Positions 27,541 to 37,709 of a DNA stretch of 64,000 bases are shown one piece after another. The position numbers and the translations under genes are program-made. Below the pieces are notes generated by a model. The model made no database searches. It was not told where the DNA came from and saw only the letters and a program-made list of their open reading frames with translations. Origin of the DNA: Tsukamurella sp. TY48 (GTDB lineage Bacteria; Actinomycetota; Actinomycetes; Mycobacteriales; Mycobacteriaceae); NCBI RefSeq assembly GCF_019656655.1, contig NZ_BPMV01000002.1, positions 62,001 through 126,000 of the forward strand, given 5' to 3'. The stretch's first letter is position 1; each line of letters starts with the position of its first letter.

Positions 27541-28347
27541 GTGGATGTCACGGATCTGGTCGGGACGGCGATCCGGCAGGGGCTCGATTGGGGCACGGGG
27601 CGGGTGCAGCGGTTGCGCCGCCGCGCCGGGCTCGACGGTCCGCGACCCTGTGACGGCCTGATCCTCGACGTCGACGACACGCTGATCGACACCGAGTCCG
27701 CCATCCGCACCGCGGCGCAGGCCGCCGCCCTGGAGGTATGGCCGGAGTCGACCACCGCCACCCGGGAGCGCTTCGCACAGCTCTTCCACGCCGATCCGCA
27801 CGGCTTCTTCGCCGGTTACACCGATGGCCGCATCCGGTTCCATGAGATGCGCAAGCAGCGGATCGCGGCCGCCGCGGCCGATCTCGGCCTGCTCTGGGAG
27901 CCGCGCCGGTACCGGCGCTTCTGCAGCGCCTACGATCCGGCTTTCGCGGCCGCACAGCGGCTCTTCCCGGACGCCCTGCCCGCGGTGGAGGCCGCCGAGG
28001 ATTGGGGGATCGCGGTGGTGCTGCTCACCAACTCGTCGAGCCCGGCCACCCGGATGAAGCTCCAGGTGCTCGGGGTGTCCGAGCGGTTCCCGCACGTGGT
28101 CACCACCGACACCCTCGGCGTCGGCAAGCCGGACCCGAGCGTCTTCCTGCACGCGTGCGGGTTGATCGGTGCCGAGCCCGCGCAGTGCATCGCGATCGGC
28201 GATCACTTCGGCAACGACGTGCTCGCGGCGCGGGCGGCGGGCCTGCGCGCGCTGTGGCTGGACCGGGCCGGCGTCGGCGGCGAGGAGCGCGCACCGTCGA
28301 TCCCGAGCCTGGCGGCCGTGCCCGCGGCGCTCACCAGCGCGATCTAG
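27541..28347 (+). CDS. HAD-superfamily hydrolase
   Basis: 268-aa phosphatase-like protein. Motif I DVDDTLID carries the two catalytic Asp, motif II is LLTNSSS, the lysine lies in GVGKPDPS and motif IV is IGDHFGND. An N-terminal 30-residue extension with an Arg-rich patch (GRVQRLRRRAG) precedes the domain. GTG 27541 follows AGGGGGG and lies 28 bp after the Rv0910-like gene, probably in the same transcript. Substrate unknown. Confidence 0.87.
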   Translation: MDVTDLVGTAIRQGLDWGTGRVQRLRRRAGLDGPRPCDGLILDVDDTLIDTESAIRTAAQAAALEVWPESTTATRERFAQLFHADPHGFFAGYTDGRIRFHEMRKQRIAAAAADLGLLWEPRRYRRFCSAYDPAFAAAQRLFPDALPAVEAAEDWGIAVVLLTNSSSPATRMKLQVLGVSERFPHVVTTDTLGVGKPDPSVFLHACGLIGAEPAQCIAIGDHFGNDVLAARAAGLRALWLDRAGVGGEERAPSIPSLAAVPAALTSAI

Positions 28348-28395
28348 CGGAGCCGGTGCATCCCCCTGTCGGACATCCGTGTTAGAACCGGACCC

Positions 28396-31300
28396 ATGCT
28401 CACCGTGCACCGCTGCGAGCGGGGCGACGTCCTCGTCGACGCCCTCGCCGAGGTCCTCGCCACCCCCGGCGCGGATCCGTTCGCTGCGGAGGTGATCGCG
28501 GTCCCCGCCCGGGGCGTCGAGCGATGGATCACCCAGCGCCTGGCCAGCCGCCTGGGGATCGCCGCGAACATCGAGTTCCCCACGCCCGAGGGGTTGGTGG
28601 CCGAGGCGATCGCCACGGCCTCCGGGATCGCGCGGGACGAGGATCCGTGGCGCGGCGAGAGATTGGTGTGGCTGGTGCTCGCCGCGATCGACCGGCTCGC
28701 CTTCGAACCCGGTGGCGAGGTCTTGGCCCGGCACCTCGGCGTCACCCGGCCCGGCGGCTGGGCGGAGCAGCCCGGGCATCGTCCTCGGCGTCGGTACCCC
28801 ACCGCGGAGCTGCTCGCCGGCCTGCTCCGGTCCTACGGGGCAAACCGCCCGGGGATGCTGGTCGACTGGGCGGCGGGGCGCGAGTCCGACGGTGCGGGCG
28901 GCGCCCTGCCTGCCGATCTGCACTGGCAGCTGCGGCTGTTCCGCGAGGTCCGCGATCTGGCCGGTGTCCCCAGTCCCGCCGAGCGGCTCGATGCCGCGTG
29001 CGAGCGGCTCCGCGCCGAACCCGGCCTGCTGTCCCTGCCGCAGCGCCTGTCGGTGTACGGACCCACGCGCGTCCCCGCAGATCAGGCCGCCGTTCTCGCG
29101 GCCCTCGCGCAGCATCGGGACGTGCATCTGTGGCTGCCGCACCCCAGTCCCGCGCTGTGGGAGCGCACCGTCGTGGACCCCGCATCCGGGGTAGGGGAGC
29201 CGATCCCGCGCACCCGGGGCGCCGCGGCCACCAATCCGTTGCTCGCGAGCCTCGGCAGGGAGTCCTCCGAGCTGCAGGTCCGGGTCAGCCCCCTCGCCGA
29301 CGCCGATGTGCATCACCCGGCGCCGTCCCATCCGGGCACCCTGCTCGGCGGGTTGCAGCGCGCGATCGCGGACGACACCGCGCCGGCCCCTGACTCCGCG
29401 CCGGACGGCACCATCGAATTCCACGCCTGCCACGGCCCGGCGCGGATGATCGAGGTGCTCCGCGAGCGCCTGGTGCGCCTGTTCGAGGACGATCCCACGC
29501 TGCAGCCGCGGGATGTGCTGGTCACCTGTCCCGATATCGAGACCTACGCGCCACTGATCCGGTCCGCCTTCGGCCAGGCCGTCGCGGGCACCGCGGCCGG
29601 GGAGCCGGCGGAGGACGCGCATCCGGCGCAACGCCTGCGAGTGCGGCTGGCCGACCGGTCGCTGCGGTTCACCAATCCGCTGCTGGACGCCCTGCTCACC
29701 GTGTTGGAGCTGGCGGACGGCCGGGCCACGGTGGCGCAGGTGCTCGACCTCGCCGCCACCGAGCCGGTGCGCCGCCGGTTCCGCTTCTCGGACTCGGACA
29801 TCGAGCGGCTCCGCGAGTGGGCCGGTCCGTCCGGCGCCCGGTGGGGTCTGGACACCTCGGGCCGGGAACGCTTCGGCCTCGGCGGTTTCCCGCAGAACAC
29901 CCTGGCCACTGCGCTGGACCGGATCCTGCTCGGCGTGGTCGCCGATGAGACCGAGGGGGAATGGCTCGGCCTCGGCCTGCCGCTCGACGATGTGGACTCG
30001 ACCGATATCGATCTGGTGGGCCGGTTCGCCGAATACCTCGACGTCCTCACCCGCGCCACGGCGGATTCGCGCGGTCGGCGGCCGGCGCACGAATGGGCCG
30101 CATCGCTCAATGCGCTCGCGGTGGACGTGGCGGCGGTGGCGCCGAGCGACGGCTGGCAGGTGACCCAGGCGGGCCGAGAGATCGCCACCGCGCTGCGCGG
30201 CGGCGCCGAGCGCGATCTCACGCTGCCCGAGGTGCGGGCGATGCTCGGCTCCCGGCTCGCGGCCAAGCCCACCCGGGCGAACTTCCGCACCGGCGAACTC
30301 ACCGTGTGCACGCTGGTGCCGATGCGGTCGGTCCCGCATCGCGTGGTGGTGCTGCTCGGCCTCGACGACGAGGTCTTCCCGCGGAGCACCCGCTACTCGG
30401 GCGACGATGTGCTCGGGCGCACTCCCTGTGTGGGGGAGCGGGATCCGCGCGCCGAAGACCGGCAACTCTTCCTCGACGCGGTGACCAGCGCCACCGATCG
30501 CCTATTGGTCTTCTACACCGGTGCCGACCCGGTGAAGGGCACCCCGCGCCCGCCCGCCGTGCCGGTCGCCGAGCTGCGGGACGCGGCGCGGGCGCTGCTG
30601 ACCGATCCCGCCGCATCGGGACTGGAGTTCCGGCACTCTCTGCAGCCCTTCGATTCCGACAACTTCGACCCGGACCGGTTCGGGCTCGGCGTCCCCTTCT
30701 CCTTCGATCCGGCCGCCTACGCGGGTGCGGTCGCGGCGGGCGGCACACCGGAGCCCCCGGCCCCGTTCCTGGACGGTCCGCTCGCCGCGGCCATCGAGGA
30801 CGTGGACCTCGACTCCCTCTTGCGATTCTGCGAGCACCCGGTCAAGGCCTTTCTGCGGCAGCGCCTCGGGTTCACCGTGCCCGATCAGGACGAGGAGCTC
30901 GCTGAGGCCCTGACGATCGCGCCGGACGGGTTGCAGCGCTGGGACATCGGCGACCGCATGCTCGCCTCGGCATTGGCCGGAGTGGAACCCGACAGGTTCG
31001 CCGCCGCCGAGATGCGCCGCGGCACGCTGCCGCCCTTCGCCCTCGGCAGTGCGGTCCTGGACGGCATCGCCGGCACCGTCGCCGAACTGTCGCGGGTGGC
31101 CTCGCCCTATCTCACCGGGCCGGCCACCACCGTCGACATCGCGGTCGATCTGGGCGCGGGCCGCCGGCTGGTCGGGTCGGTGCCGTCGGTGCGCCCGGGC
31201 GGGATCGTGCGCTCGTCCTTCAGCAGGCTCGCTCCCAAACACCGGGTCGCGGCGTGGGTATCGCTGCTCGCCCTGGCGGCGGGCGGGCATTCCGAGCAGT

Positions 31301-31704
31301 CGGCCGTCGCGATCGGACGCGGGCGATTCCGCGGAGTGCTCACCTCGCGGCTCACGGTGCCCGCGGACCCGGTGGCGGAGCTGCGCGCCCTGGTCGATCT
31401 GCGCGATCGCGGACTCACCGAACCGCTGCCGCTGTTCCCGGCCGCGTCGGCGGTCTACGCCGAGCGGGGGATCGCCGGCGATTCCCAGCAGATGGCACTC
31501 GACGCCGCCCGCGGTGAATTCGAGAGTAGTTTCGGCGACGGCAAGGACCGCTCCATCCGTTACGCACTGGGGGAGTCCGCCTTCGACGATGCGCTGGGCC
31601 CGCCCCGCGGCACCGAGGCGGAGTTCTCCCGCGCCGGAACCCGATTCGGTGCCCTCGCGGCCCGCCTGTGGGTGCCGCTGCTGAACCACGAGGAGATGAG
31701 CTGA
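28396..31704 (+). CDS. recC: Exodeoxyribonuclease V subunit gamma (RecC)
   Basis: 1102-aa RecC, the non-catalytic helicase-like subunit of RecBCD that splits DNA strands and recognises Chi. Recognisable blocks: VIAVPARGVERWITQRLASRLG near the start, IEFHACHGPARMIEVLRERLV mid-protein, and VVLLGLDDEVFPRSTRYSGDD. RecC lacks the nuclease motif. ATG 28396 lies 7 bases after a TAGAAC -10 box, so the operon mRNA is probably leaderless. recB starts in its stop codon. In Mycobacteriales RecBCD mainly serves single-strand annealing, with AdnAB doing break resection. Confidence 0.95.
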   Translation: MLTVHRCERGDVLVDALAEVLATPGADPFAAEVIAVPARGVERWITQRLASRLGIAANIEFPTPEGLVAEAIATASGIARDEDPWRGERLVWLVLAAIDRLAFEPGGEVLARHLGVTRPGGWAEQPGHRPRRRYPTAELLAGLLRSYGANRPGMLVDWAAGRESDGAGGALPADLHWQLRLFREVRDLAGVPSPAERLDAACERLRAEPGLLSLPQRLSVYGPTRVPADQAAVLAALAQHRDVHLWLPHPSPALWERTVVDPASGVGEPIPRTRGAAATNPLLASLGRESSELQVRVSPLADADVHHPAPSHPGTLLGGLQRAIADDTAPAPDSAPDGTIEFHACHGPARMIEVLRERLVRLFEDDPTLQPRDVLVTCPDIETYAPLIRSAFGQAVAGTAAGEPAEDAHPAQRLRVRLADRSLRFTNPLLDALLTVLELADGRATVAQVLDLAATEPVRRRFRFSDSDIERLREWAGPSGARWGLDTSGRERFGLGGFPQNTLATALDRILLGVVADETEGEWLGLGLPLDDVDSTDIDLVGRFAEYLDVLTRATADSRGRRPAHEWAASLNALAVDVAAVAPSDGWQVTQAGREIATALRGGAERDLTLPEVRAMLGSRLAAKPTRANFRTGELTVCTLVPMRSVPHRVVVLLGLDDEVFPRSTRYSGDDVLGRTPCVGERDPRAEDRQLFLDAVTSATDRLLVFYTGADPVKGTPRPPAVPVAELRDAARALLTDPAASGLEFRHSLQPFDSDNFDPDRFGLGVPFSFDPAAYAGAVAAGGTPEPPAPFLDGPLAAAIEDVDLDSLLRFCEHPVKAFLRQRLGFTVPDQDEELAEALTIAPDGLQRWDIGDRMLASALAGVEPDRFAAAEMRRGTLPPFALGSAVLDGIAGTVAELSRVASPYLTGPATTVDIAVDLGAGRRLVGSVPSVRPGGIVRSSFSRLAPKHRVAAWVSLLALAAGGHSEQSAVAIGRGRFRGVLTSRLTVPADPVAELRALVDLRDRGLTEPLPLFPAASAVYAERGIAGDSQQMALDAARGEFESSFGDGKDRSIRYALGESAFDDALGPPRGTEAEFSRAGTRFGALAARLWVPLLNHEEMS

Positions 31705-34700
31705 TGGCCGCCCGGGAATCCGTCCTCGGGGTGACCCCGTTCGAGCTCACCGGCCCCCTGCCCGGGGGAGCCACCACCACGGTGCTCGAAGCCAGCGCCG
31801 GCACCGGCAAGACCTACGCGATCGTCGGCCTGCTCACCCGGTACGTGGCCGAGGGCGTGGCCGACCTCGGCTCCATGTTGCTGATCACGTTCTCCCGCGC
31901 CGCCACTCAGGAACTGCGCGTACGCGCCCGCGCCCGGTTGGTCGCGGCCGAGGAGGCGCTGCGCGACCCCGAGGCGGCGCGGGACTGCGACGACGAACTG
32001 ATCCGGCACCTCGCCGCGGCGGCACCGGAGGAGGTGGACCTGCGTCGCCGGCGGCTGGTGGCGGCGCTCTCGGACTTCGACGCGGCCACGATCACCACCA
32101 CGCACGGCTTCTGCCAGCGGATGCTCGACGCCCTCGGCATGGCGGGCGATCTGGAGCCCGGCGCGCAGTTCGTCGAGGACATCGGTGATCTCGTCCAGGA
32201 GGTGGCCGAGGACGCCTACCTGGGGATGTTCGCCGGGCGTCCGCACCCGCCCTTCCCGCTGGCCACGGCCCTGCTGTACGCCCGCACCGTGGTCGCCAAC
32301 CCCCGCGCCGCCATCACCCCGCGCGACGCCGAACCGGGCTCCGATGTGGCCGCCCGCGTCCGGTACGCGGAGGCGGTGCGCCGCGAGGTGGACCGTCGCA
32401 AGCGGCTCGGCCGGCTCCGTGATTTCGACGACCTGCAGGGCCTACTGCGCGACGCGCTCACCGATGAGACGCACGGCGAGGCCGCGTGTTCGCGTCTGCG
32501 CGAGCTGTATTCGGTGGTCCTGGTCGACGAGTTCCAGGACACGGACCCCGTGCAGTGGGACATCCTGCATGCCGCCTTCCACGGCCACCGCACGCTGGTT
32601 CTGGTGGGCGATCCGAAACAGGCGATCTACGCCTTCCGCGGCGCGGAGGTGTACAGCTATCTCGAGGCCTCGAAGCAGGCCACTACCCACCAGGCGCTCG
32701 ACGTCAACCGCCGGTCCGACGGTCCGCTGGTGACCGCGCTGCAACACCTGTACGGCGATGTGGCCCTGGGCGATGCCCAGATCGTGGTGGGCCCGGTGAG
32801 CGCCGCGCGGACGGATTCGCGGCTCGTCGGGCGACCGCTGCGGCTGCGGTACCTCGGGTCCAACGGCGTGGGACCGAAGACCCAGTACGGCATCCCGCGC
32901 GTGCCCGGTGTCCGCAAGGCGGTACTGCGCGATGTGGCCTCCGATATCGTGCACGCGCTGGTGGCGGGGGAGGAACTGGACGACGGTGGAGCGCCGCGCA
33001 CGCTGGAACCGCGGGACATCGCGGTGCTGGTCCGCAAGAACGAGCACATCGCCGAGCTCCAGTCGCTGCTGCAGGGCCTCGGCGTGGCCGCGGTCGCCGC
33101 GGGCGGCGCCAGCGTCTTCACCACCGCCGCCGCCACGGACTGGCTGCGGCTGCTGCAGGCGCTGGAGAACCCGGGGCGCGCCGACCGCGCCCGCCTGGCG
33201 GCGCTCACCCCGCTCTTCGAGTTCACCGCCCGCGACCTCGACGAGCGCGGCGACGAGCTGGTCTCCGAGATCAGCGGGCGGCTGCGCACCCTGGCCGGGA
33301 TCTTCGCCCGCTCCGGCTTCGCCGCGATGTTCGACGCCCTCGCCGCCGGATCACGGTTCGACGCGCGCCTACTCGGCAGGGTCGGCGGTGAACGCACGCT
33401 GACCGACCTGCGGCACGTCGCCGAACTGGTGCAGCACGCCACCGTCACCCTGGGGCTCGGGCTGGGCGCCGCCACCCGATGGCTCGCCGAACGCATCGCC
33501 GACCCCGGCCTCGGCGGCACCGCCGATCCCGCGCGGCGGCTCGCCACCGACACCCAGGCCGTGCAGTTGATGACGGTGCACGCCAGCAAGGGGCTGCAAT
33601 TCCCGGTCGTGTACCTGCCCTTCGCGTGGGACTCCTTCGGCGGCTTCGGCGACCGTGACACGTTCACCTTCCATGAGGACGGTGAACGGCTCGTGGACGT
33701 GGGCGGCAAGGACGCCCGCGGCTACGACGCCCGCCTGGCCACCTCCCGGGAGGAGGACGCGGCGGAGGAGCTGCGCCTGCTCTACGTGGGGGCCACGCGC
33801 GCGCAGTCGCGCCTGGTGCTGTGGTGGGCGCCGAGTACCACCACGAAGGGCTCGCCGCTGCACCGCCTGTTGTTCTCCGAGGTCGGCGGTGGCCGTGTGC
33901 CCGCGGGGCAGGCGCCGATCCCGAGGGACGACGAGGCCGGTGCCCGGTTGCGCGAATGGGCGGCGCCCGTGGAGTCCGCGGTCTCGATCGAGGCGGTCGA
34001 CCCGGCCGCGCCGGCGCCCCCGCAGTGGCGTCCGCCGTTCGCCGGCTTCCCGCCGCTCGAACTCGCGCGGGCGTCCCGGCGGATCGATCCCAGTTGGCGG
34101 CGCACCAGCTACTCGGCGCTGGTCGCCGACGCCGCACACGGTCCGATCGCCGCACCGGACACGGGGAGCGAACCCGATGTCGAGGACCGCGCCGACGAAC
34201 CGGTCGACGAGCCGGCCGACGCCCCGGCGCCGGCCCCGGACGCACCGTCGTCGCTCATGAACGGCCTGTCCGGCGGCACCGTCTTCGGCAATCTCGTGCA
34301 CGAGATCCTCGAACACGTCGACACCGGCGCACCCGATCTCGCCGCCGAGGTCCTGGCCCGCTGTCGGGAGGCCGCCGAATTCGGCACCACCGCAGACGAT
34401 CCCGCCGAGGTGGCGGCCGCGCTCACCGCGGTGCTCCACACCCCGCTGGGGACCGGGGAACTGGCCGGTCTCACGTTGGCGGAGGTGGCGCCGGGGGATC
34501 ACCTCGCGGAGCTGGACTTCGAGCTGCCGCTCGCCGATACCGGATCGGCCACGCTGGGCACGATCGCCGACCTGCTGGAGCGCCACCTGCCCGCGGACGA
34601 TCCGTTGGCGCCGTACGCCGCCCGGCTGCGTGAGGTACCGGGCGCCGCGCTGCGCGGCTACCTCACGGGCAGCATCGACTCCGTGCTGCGGGTGCGGGCG

Positions 34701-35039
34701 GCGTCCGGCGACCGGTTCGTGATCGTCGACTACAAGACGAACCGCCTGGCCCGCGGCGAGCTCACCACAGCCGACTACACGCCGGAGCGGATGGCGCAGG
34801 AGATGATGGGCTCCAACTACGTCCTGCAGGCGCTGCTGTATTCGGTGGCGCTGCACCGCTTCCTGTCGTGGAAGCTGCCCGGCTACGCCCCCGAGCGTCA
34901 CCTCGGCGTGGTGCAGTACCACTTCGTGCGCGCGATGATCGGGCCGCAGACACCGCCCGGATGCGGTGTCTTCGAATGGTATCCGCCGGCGGAGCTGATC
35001 GTCGCGGTCTCGGACGCGCTCGCGGGAGGCCCGCGATGA
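31704..35039 (+). CDS. recB: Exodeoxyribonuclease V subunit beta (RecB)
   Basis: 1111-aa UvrD-like 3'-5' helicase with a C-terminal nuclease. Walker A ASAGTGKTYA near residue 30, Walker B VVLVDEFQDTD, and helicase motif VQLMTVHASKGLQFPVVYLP. The nuclease domain includes FVIVDYKTNRL, with the catalytic Asp and Lys. ATG 31704 overlaps the recC stop (TGATG), and its own stop overlaps the recD start (ATGA). The translational coupling would keep the three subunits near 1:1:1. Confidence 0.96.
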   Translation: MAARESVLGVTPFELTGPLPGGATTTVLEASAGTGKTYAIVGLLTRYVAEGVADLGSMLLITFSRAATQELRVRARARLVAAEEALRDPEAARDCDDELIRHLAAAAPEEVDLRRRRLVAALSDFDAATITTTHGFCQRMLDALGMAGDLEPGAQFVEDIGDLVQEVAEDAYLGMFAGRPHPPFPLATALLYARTVVANPRAAITPRDAEPGSDVAARVRYAEAVRREVDRRKRLGRLRDFDDLQGLLRDALTDETHGEAACSRLRELYSVVLVDEFQDTDPVQWDILHAAFHGHRTLVLVGDPKQAIYAFRGAEVYSYLEASKQATTHQALDVNRRSDGPLVTALQHLYGDVALGDAQIVVGPVSAARTDSRLVGRPLRLRYLGSNGVGPKTQYGIPRVPGVRKAVLRDVASDIVHALVAGEELDDGGAPRTLEPRDIAVLVRKNEHIAELQSLLQGLGVAAVAAGGASVFTTAAATDWLRLLQALENPGRADRARLAALTPLFEFTARDLDERGDELVSEISGRLRTLAGIFARSGFAAMFDALAAGSRFDARLLGRVGGERTLTDLRHVAELVQHATVTLGLGLGAATRWLAERIADPGLGGTADPARRLATDTQAVQLMTVHASKGLQFPVVYLPFAWDSFGGFGDRDTFTFHEDGERLVDVGGKDARGYDARLATSREEDAAEELRLLYVGATRAQSRLVLWWAPSTTTKGSPLHRLLFSEVGGGRVPAGQAPIPRDDEAGARLREWAAPVESAVSIEAVDPAAPAPPQWRPPFAGFPPLELARASRRIDPSWRRTSYSALVADAAHGPIAAPDTGSEPDVEDRADEPVDEPADAPAPAPDAPSSLMNGLSGGTVFGNLVHEILEHVDTGAPDLAAEVLARCREAAEFGTTADDPAEVAAALTAVLHTPLGTGELAGLTLAEVAPGDHLAELDFELPLADTGSATLGTIADLLERHLPADDPLAPYAARLREVPGAALRGYLTGSIDSVLRVRAASGDRFVIVDYKTNRLARGELTTADYTPERMAQEMMGSNYVLQALLYSVALHRFLSWKLPGYAPERHLGVVQYHFVRAMIGPQTPPGCGVFEWYPPAELIVAVSDALAGGPR

Positions 35040-36832
35040 GCACACTGCTGGAGGCCTTCGCCGAGGCCGGCGTGCTCGCGCCCGCCGATGTGCACGTGGC
35101 CGGGGCCCTGGGCAGGCTCGGCGGTGAGAGCGACGAATCGGTGCTCCTGGCCGCCGCGCTCGCCACCCGCGCCGTCCGGCTCGGCTCGGTCTGTCTCGAG
35201 CTCTCGCGCCTGCGGGACGTGGCCGTGGACGGCGACGACACCGTCGACCTCGATGCACTGCCCTGGCCGGACCCCGCGCAGGTGGTCACCGCGTTGCAGC
35301 GCAGTCCCCTCGTGACGGGCTCGGCGAAGGGGCCGCTGCAACCGCTGCGCCTGGTCGACGACGAACTGCTCTACCTCGATCGCTATCACCGCCAGGAGGA
35401 GACGGTGCGGGCGGTTCTCGACGCGCGCGCCGATGCCGCCCCGGGCGTCGATGTCGAGCGCTTGCGAGAGGGCCTGCGGCAGCGGTTCCCGGAGCCGGGA
35501 CCGGACAGGCAGCGGCTGGCCGCCGCCGTCTCGGTGCTGGGCCGCACCACCGTTCTGGCTGGTGGCCCGGGTACCGGCAAGACCTACACGGTGGCCCGGA
35601 TTCTGGCGCTGCTGTTCGACCAGCACGGCCCCGAGCTGCGGATCGGCCTGGCCGCACCCACGGGCCGGGCCGCGGCGCAGCTCGCCGGCGAGGTCCGCAA
35701 GCAGGGCGAGGCGCTGGGGCTCCCGCGGGACATCCCGGCGCAGACCATCCACCGGATGCTCGGCTTCAAACCGGGCAGCGCCAGCAGGTTCCGGCACGAC
35801 GCCGACAATCACCTGCCCTACGACGTGGTGGTCGTCGACGAGACGTCGATGGTCTCGTTGACCATCATGTGCCGATTGCTGGAGGCGCTGCGGCCGGATG
35901 CCCGCCTCATCCTGGTGGGCGATCCCGATCAGCTGGCCTCCGTGGATGCCGGTGCCGTGCTCGGCGATCTGGTGACCCGCGGGGTCACCCGGGTCCCGTC
36001 GCCGGAGGTCGAGGCGTTGCTCGCCGACGAGGCGGCGCGCTCGGGCGCCGAGGAGGAGCGGCTCGACGAGGCCGAACTCGCGCAGGCGCGGCGGGGCGTG
36101 GTGCGGCTGCGGCGGGGCCGCCGCTTCTCCGGTGTCCTGGGCGAGCTCGCCGACGCGGTGCGTCGCGGCGACGCCGACCGGGTGATCGAGTTGGCCCGCG
36201 CGGGTGGCGACGGCGCGATCGAGTGGTGCGAGCCCGACGATCTCGCGGGGCTCCGCGCCGATGTCGAGGCGGCCAGCGCCGCAACGGCGCTGGCGGCGCG
36301 CGCGGGGCGGGCCGGTGATGCTGCGGCCGCCGTGCAGTTGCACCGCGTGCTGTGTGCGCATTCCGAGGGGCCGTCCGGTGTGACCCGGTGGGCGCAGCTC
36401 GCCGAGGAGTGGTCCGGTGTGCGGCCCGGCGGATTCGGTTGGTACGCCGGGCAACCGCTGCTGGTGACGGCCAACGACTACGACACGAAGGTGTACAACG
36501 GCGACGTGGGCGTGGTGATCGCGCACGATGGCGATCCTGCCGATCTGCGGGCCGCGTTCTCGCGCGGCGGCGACGTGGCCCTGCTGTACCCGAACCAGTT
36601 GGTGGCGGTGCGCACCGTGTACGCGATGACGATCCACCGCAGCCAGGGCAGCCAGTACGAGGCGGTGTCCGTGGTGATCCCGCCCGCGGATTCGCGGCTG
36701 CTCACGCGGGAGCTGCTGTACACCGCGATCACCCGAGCACGGCAACGCGTACGCCTGGTGGGTTCCGAGGAGGCGCTGCGCGCGGGTGTCGCACGGCAGG
36801 TGCTGCGCGCCAGCGGCTTGCGGAGGGGATGA
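35036..36832 (+). CDS. recD: Exodeoxyribonuclease V subunit alpha (RecD)
   Basis: 598-aa SF1B 5'-3' helicase. Walker A is GGPGTGKTYTVARIL near residue 180, motif Ia is LAAPTGRAAAQL, Walker B is VVVVDETSMV, and motif VI is LLYTAITRARQRVRLVG. ATG 35036 overlaps the recB stop codon. Third gene of recCBD. Two bases separate it from the start of the downstream ketopantoate-reductase-like gene, which may share the transcript. Confidence 0.96.
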   Translation: MSTLLEAFAEAGVLAPADVHVAGALGRLGGESDESVLLAAALATRAVRLGSVCLELSRLRDVAVDGDDTVDLDALPWPDPAQVVTALQRSPLVTGSAKGPLQPLRLVDDELLYLDRYHRQEETVRAVLDARADAAPGVDVERLREGLRQRFPEPGPDRQRLAAAVSVLGRTTVLAGGPGTGKTYTVARILALLFDQHGPELRIGLAAPTGRAAAQLAGEVRKQGEALGLPRDIPAQTIHRMLGFKPGSASRFRHDADNHLPYDVVVVDETSMVSLTIMCRLLEALRPDARLILVGDPDQLASVDAGAVLGDLVTRGVTRVPSPEVEALLADEAARSGAEEERLDEAELAQARRGVVRLRRGRRFSGVLGELADAVRRGDADRVIELARAGGDGAIEWCEPDDLAGLRADVEAASAATALAARAGRAGDAAAAVQLHRVLCAHSEGPSGVTRWAQLAEEWSGVRPGGFGWYAGQPLLVTANDYDTKVYNGDVGVVIAHDGDPADLRAAFSRGGDVALLYPNQLVAVRTVYAMTIHRSQGSQYEAVSVVIPPADSRLLTRELLYTAITRARQRVRLVGSEEALRAGVARQVLRASGLRRG

Positions 36833-36833
36833 G

Positions 36834-37706
36834 ATGCGGGTCCTGATCCAGGGCGCCGGGGCGATCGCCGCGGCCGCGGGTGCATTGTTCGCGGAGGCCG
36901 GGGCGGCGGTGACGGCGGCGTCGCGGCGCGACGGTGTCACGCTGACCGCGGTGCGGCGGCGCAGCGGCACCACGGTGGACGTGCCGGTGACCGGGTACGC
37001 CGGGATTGCGCCGGGCGTCTTCGACCTGCTGGTGCTCACGTCGGCACCGGGGGAGCTGGCACCCGAGGTGGCGGCGGTGCTGCGGGATGCGCGGATCCCC
37101 GCCGTAGTGGGTACCAGCCAGGTCCCGGGCGATCTCGCCGCGACGCGTGCGCTGTTCCCCGATGCCGAGGTGGCGTTGTTGGCGCCGAACGTCGCGTCCT
37201 TCGCCACCTCGCGCGGGGCGCAGACCCGGGCCGAGTTCTGGGTGCCGCCGTTCCTCGGCGCCTTCCTCGTCGCGGGCGACGGTGCGCTGCCGGCCCGGAT
37301 GGCCGCGGAGTTTCCGCGGGTCGTCCGGCGCGTGCCGATGCGCGCCGTCGAGGCGAGTCCCGCGGGCCTGGTGCCGTACGCGGCGGAGCTCGCCGTGGTC
37401 GACGGTGACTGGGACGCCTTCCGCCGCAGTCTCGGCCGTCCCGGTGCCGCGTCCGCGGAGGCGCTGCGGGTCGTGACCGGCCGCACTGCTCCGGCCCTGC
37501 CACCGATCGTGGTGCGTGTCGGCCTGGCGACGGCGGGGGTGGCGATCCCGCTCGACGTCCCGACCTTCGCGGGCAATCATTTCGTCCGGCACGCGGAGCA
37601 GAGCCTGCGGATGCTCGACGCCTGGCGTGCCGCCGCCGGGCGCCCCACTCCGGCCCTCGATTCGCTCCGCACCGACCTCGCCGCGGCGATAGATCGGCGG
37701 ACGTAG
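36834..37706 (+). CDS. Ketopantoate reductase (ApbA/PanE)-like protein
   Basis: 290-aa NAD(P)-binding protein. N-terminal Rossmann start VLIQGAGAIAAAAGALFAEAGAAVTAASR; C-terminal helical domain with ASPAGLVPYAAEL and IPLDVPTFAGNHFVRHAEQS. PanE reduces 2-dehydropantoate for pantothenate/CoA synthesis, but many paralogues act on other substrates, and the family Lys/Glu catalytic signature is not obvious here. ATG lies 5 bases after GGAGGGG. It follows recD at once, an unusual partner, and is convergent with the HNH gene. Confidence 0.75.
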   Translation: MRVLIQGAGAIAAAAGALFAEAGAAVTAASRRDGVTLTAVRRRSGTTVDVPVTGYAGIAPGVFDLLVLTSAPGELAPEVAAVLRDARIPAVVGTSQVPGDLAATRALFPDAEVALLAPNVASFATSRGAQTRAEFWVPPFLGAFLVAGDGALPARMAAEFPRVVRRVPMRAVEASPAGLVPYAAELAVVDGDWDAFRRSLGRPGAASAEALRVVTGRTAPALPPIVVRVGLATAGVAIPLDVPTFAGNHFVRHAEQSLRMLDAWRAAAGRPTPALDSLRTDLAAAIDRRT

Positions 37707-37709
37707 CCG

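Noticed and set aside
27490-30465. 991-codon minus-strand open frame across the HAD gene and recC
   Set aside because: Low-complexity Arg/Gly/Gln composition; the plus strand encodes RecC with conserved blocks.
34898-37576. 892-codon minus-strand frame opposite recD and the PanE-like gene
   Set aside because: Shadow of RecD motifs on the other strand; no family features.
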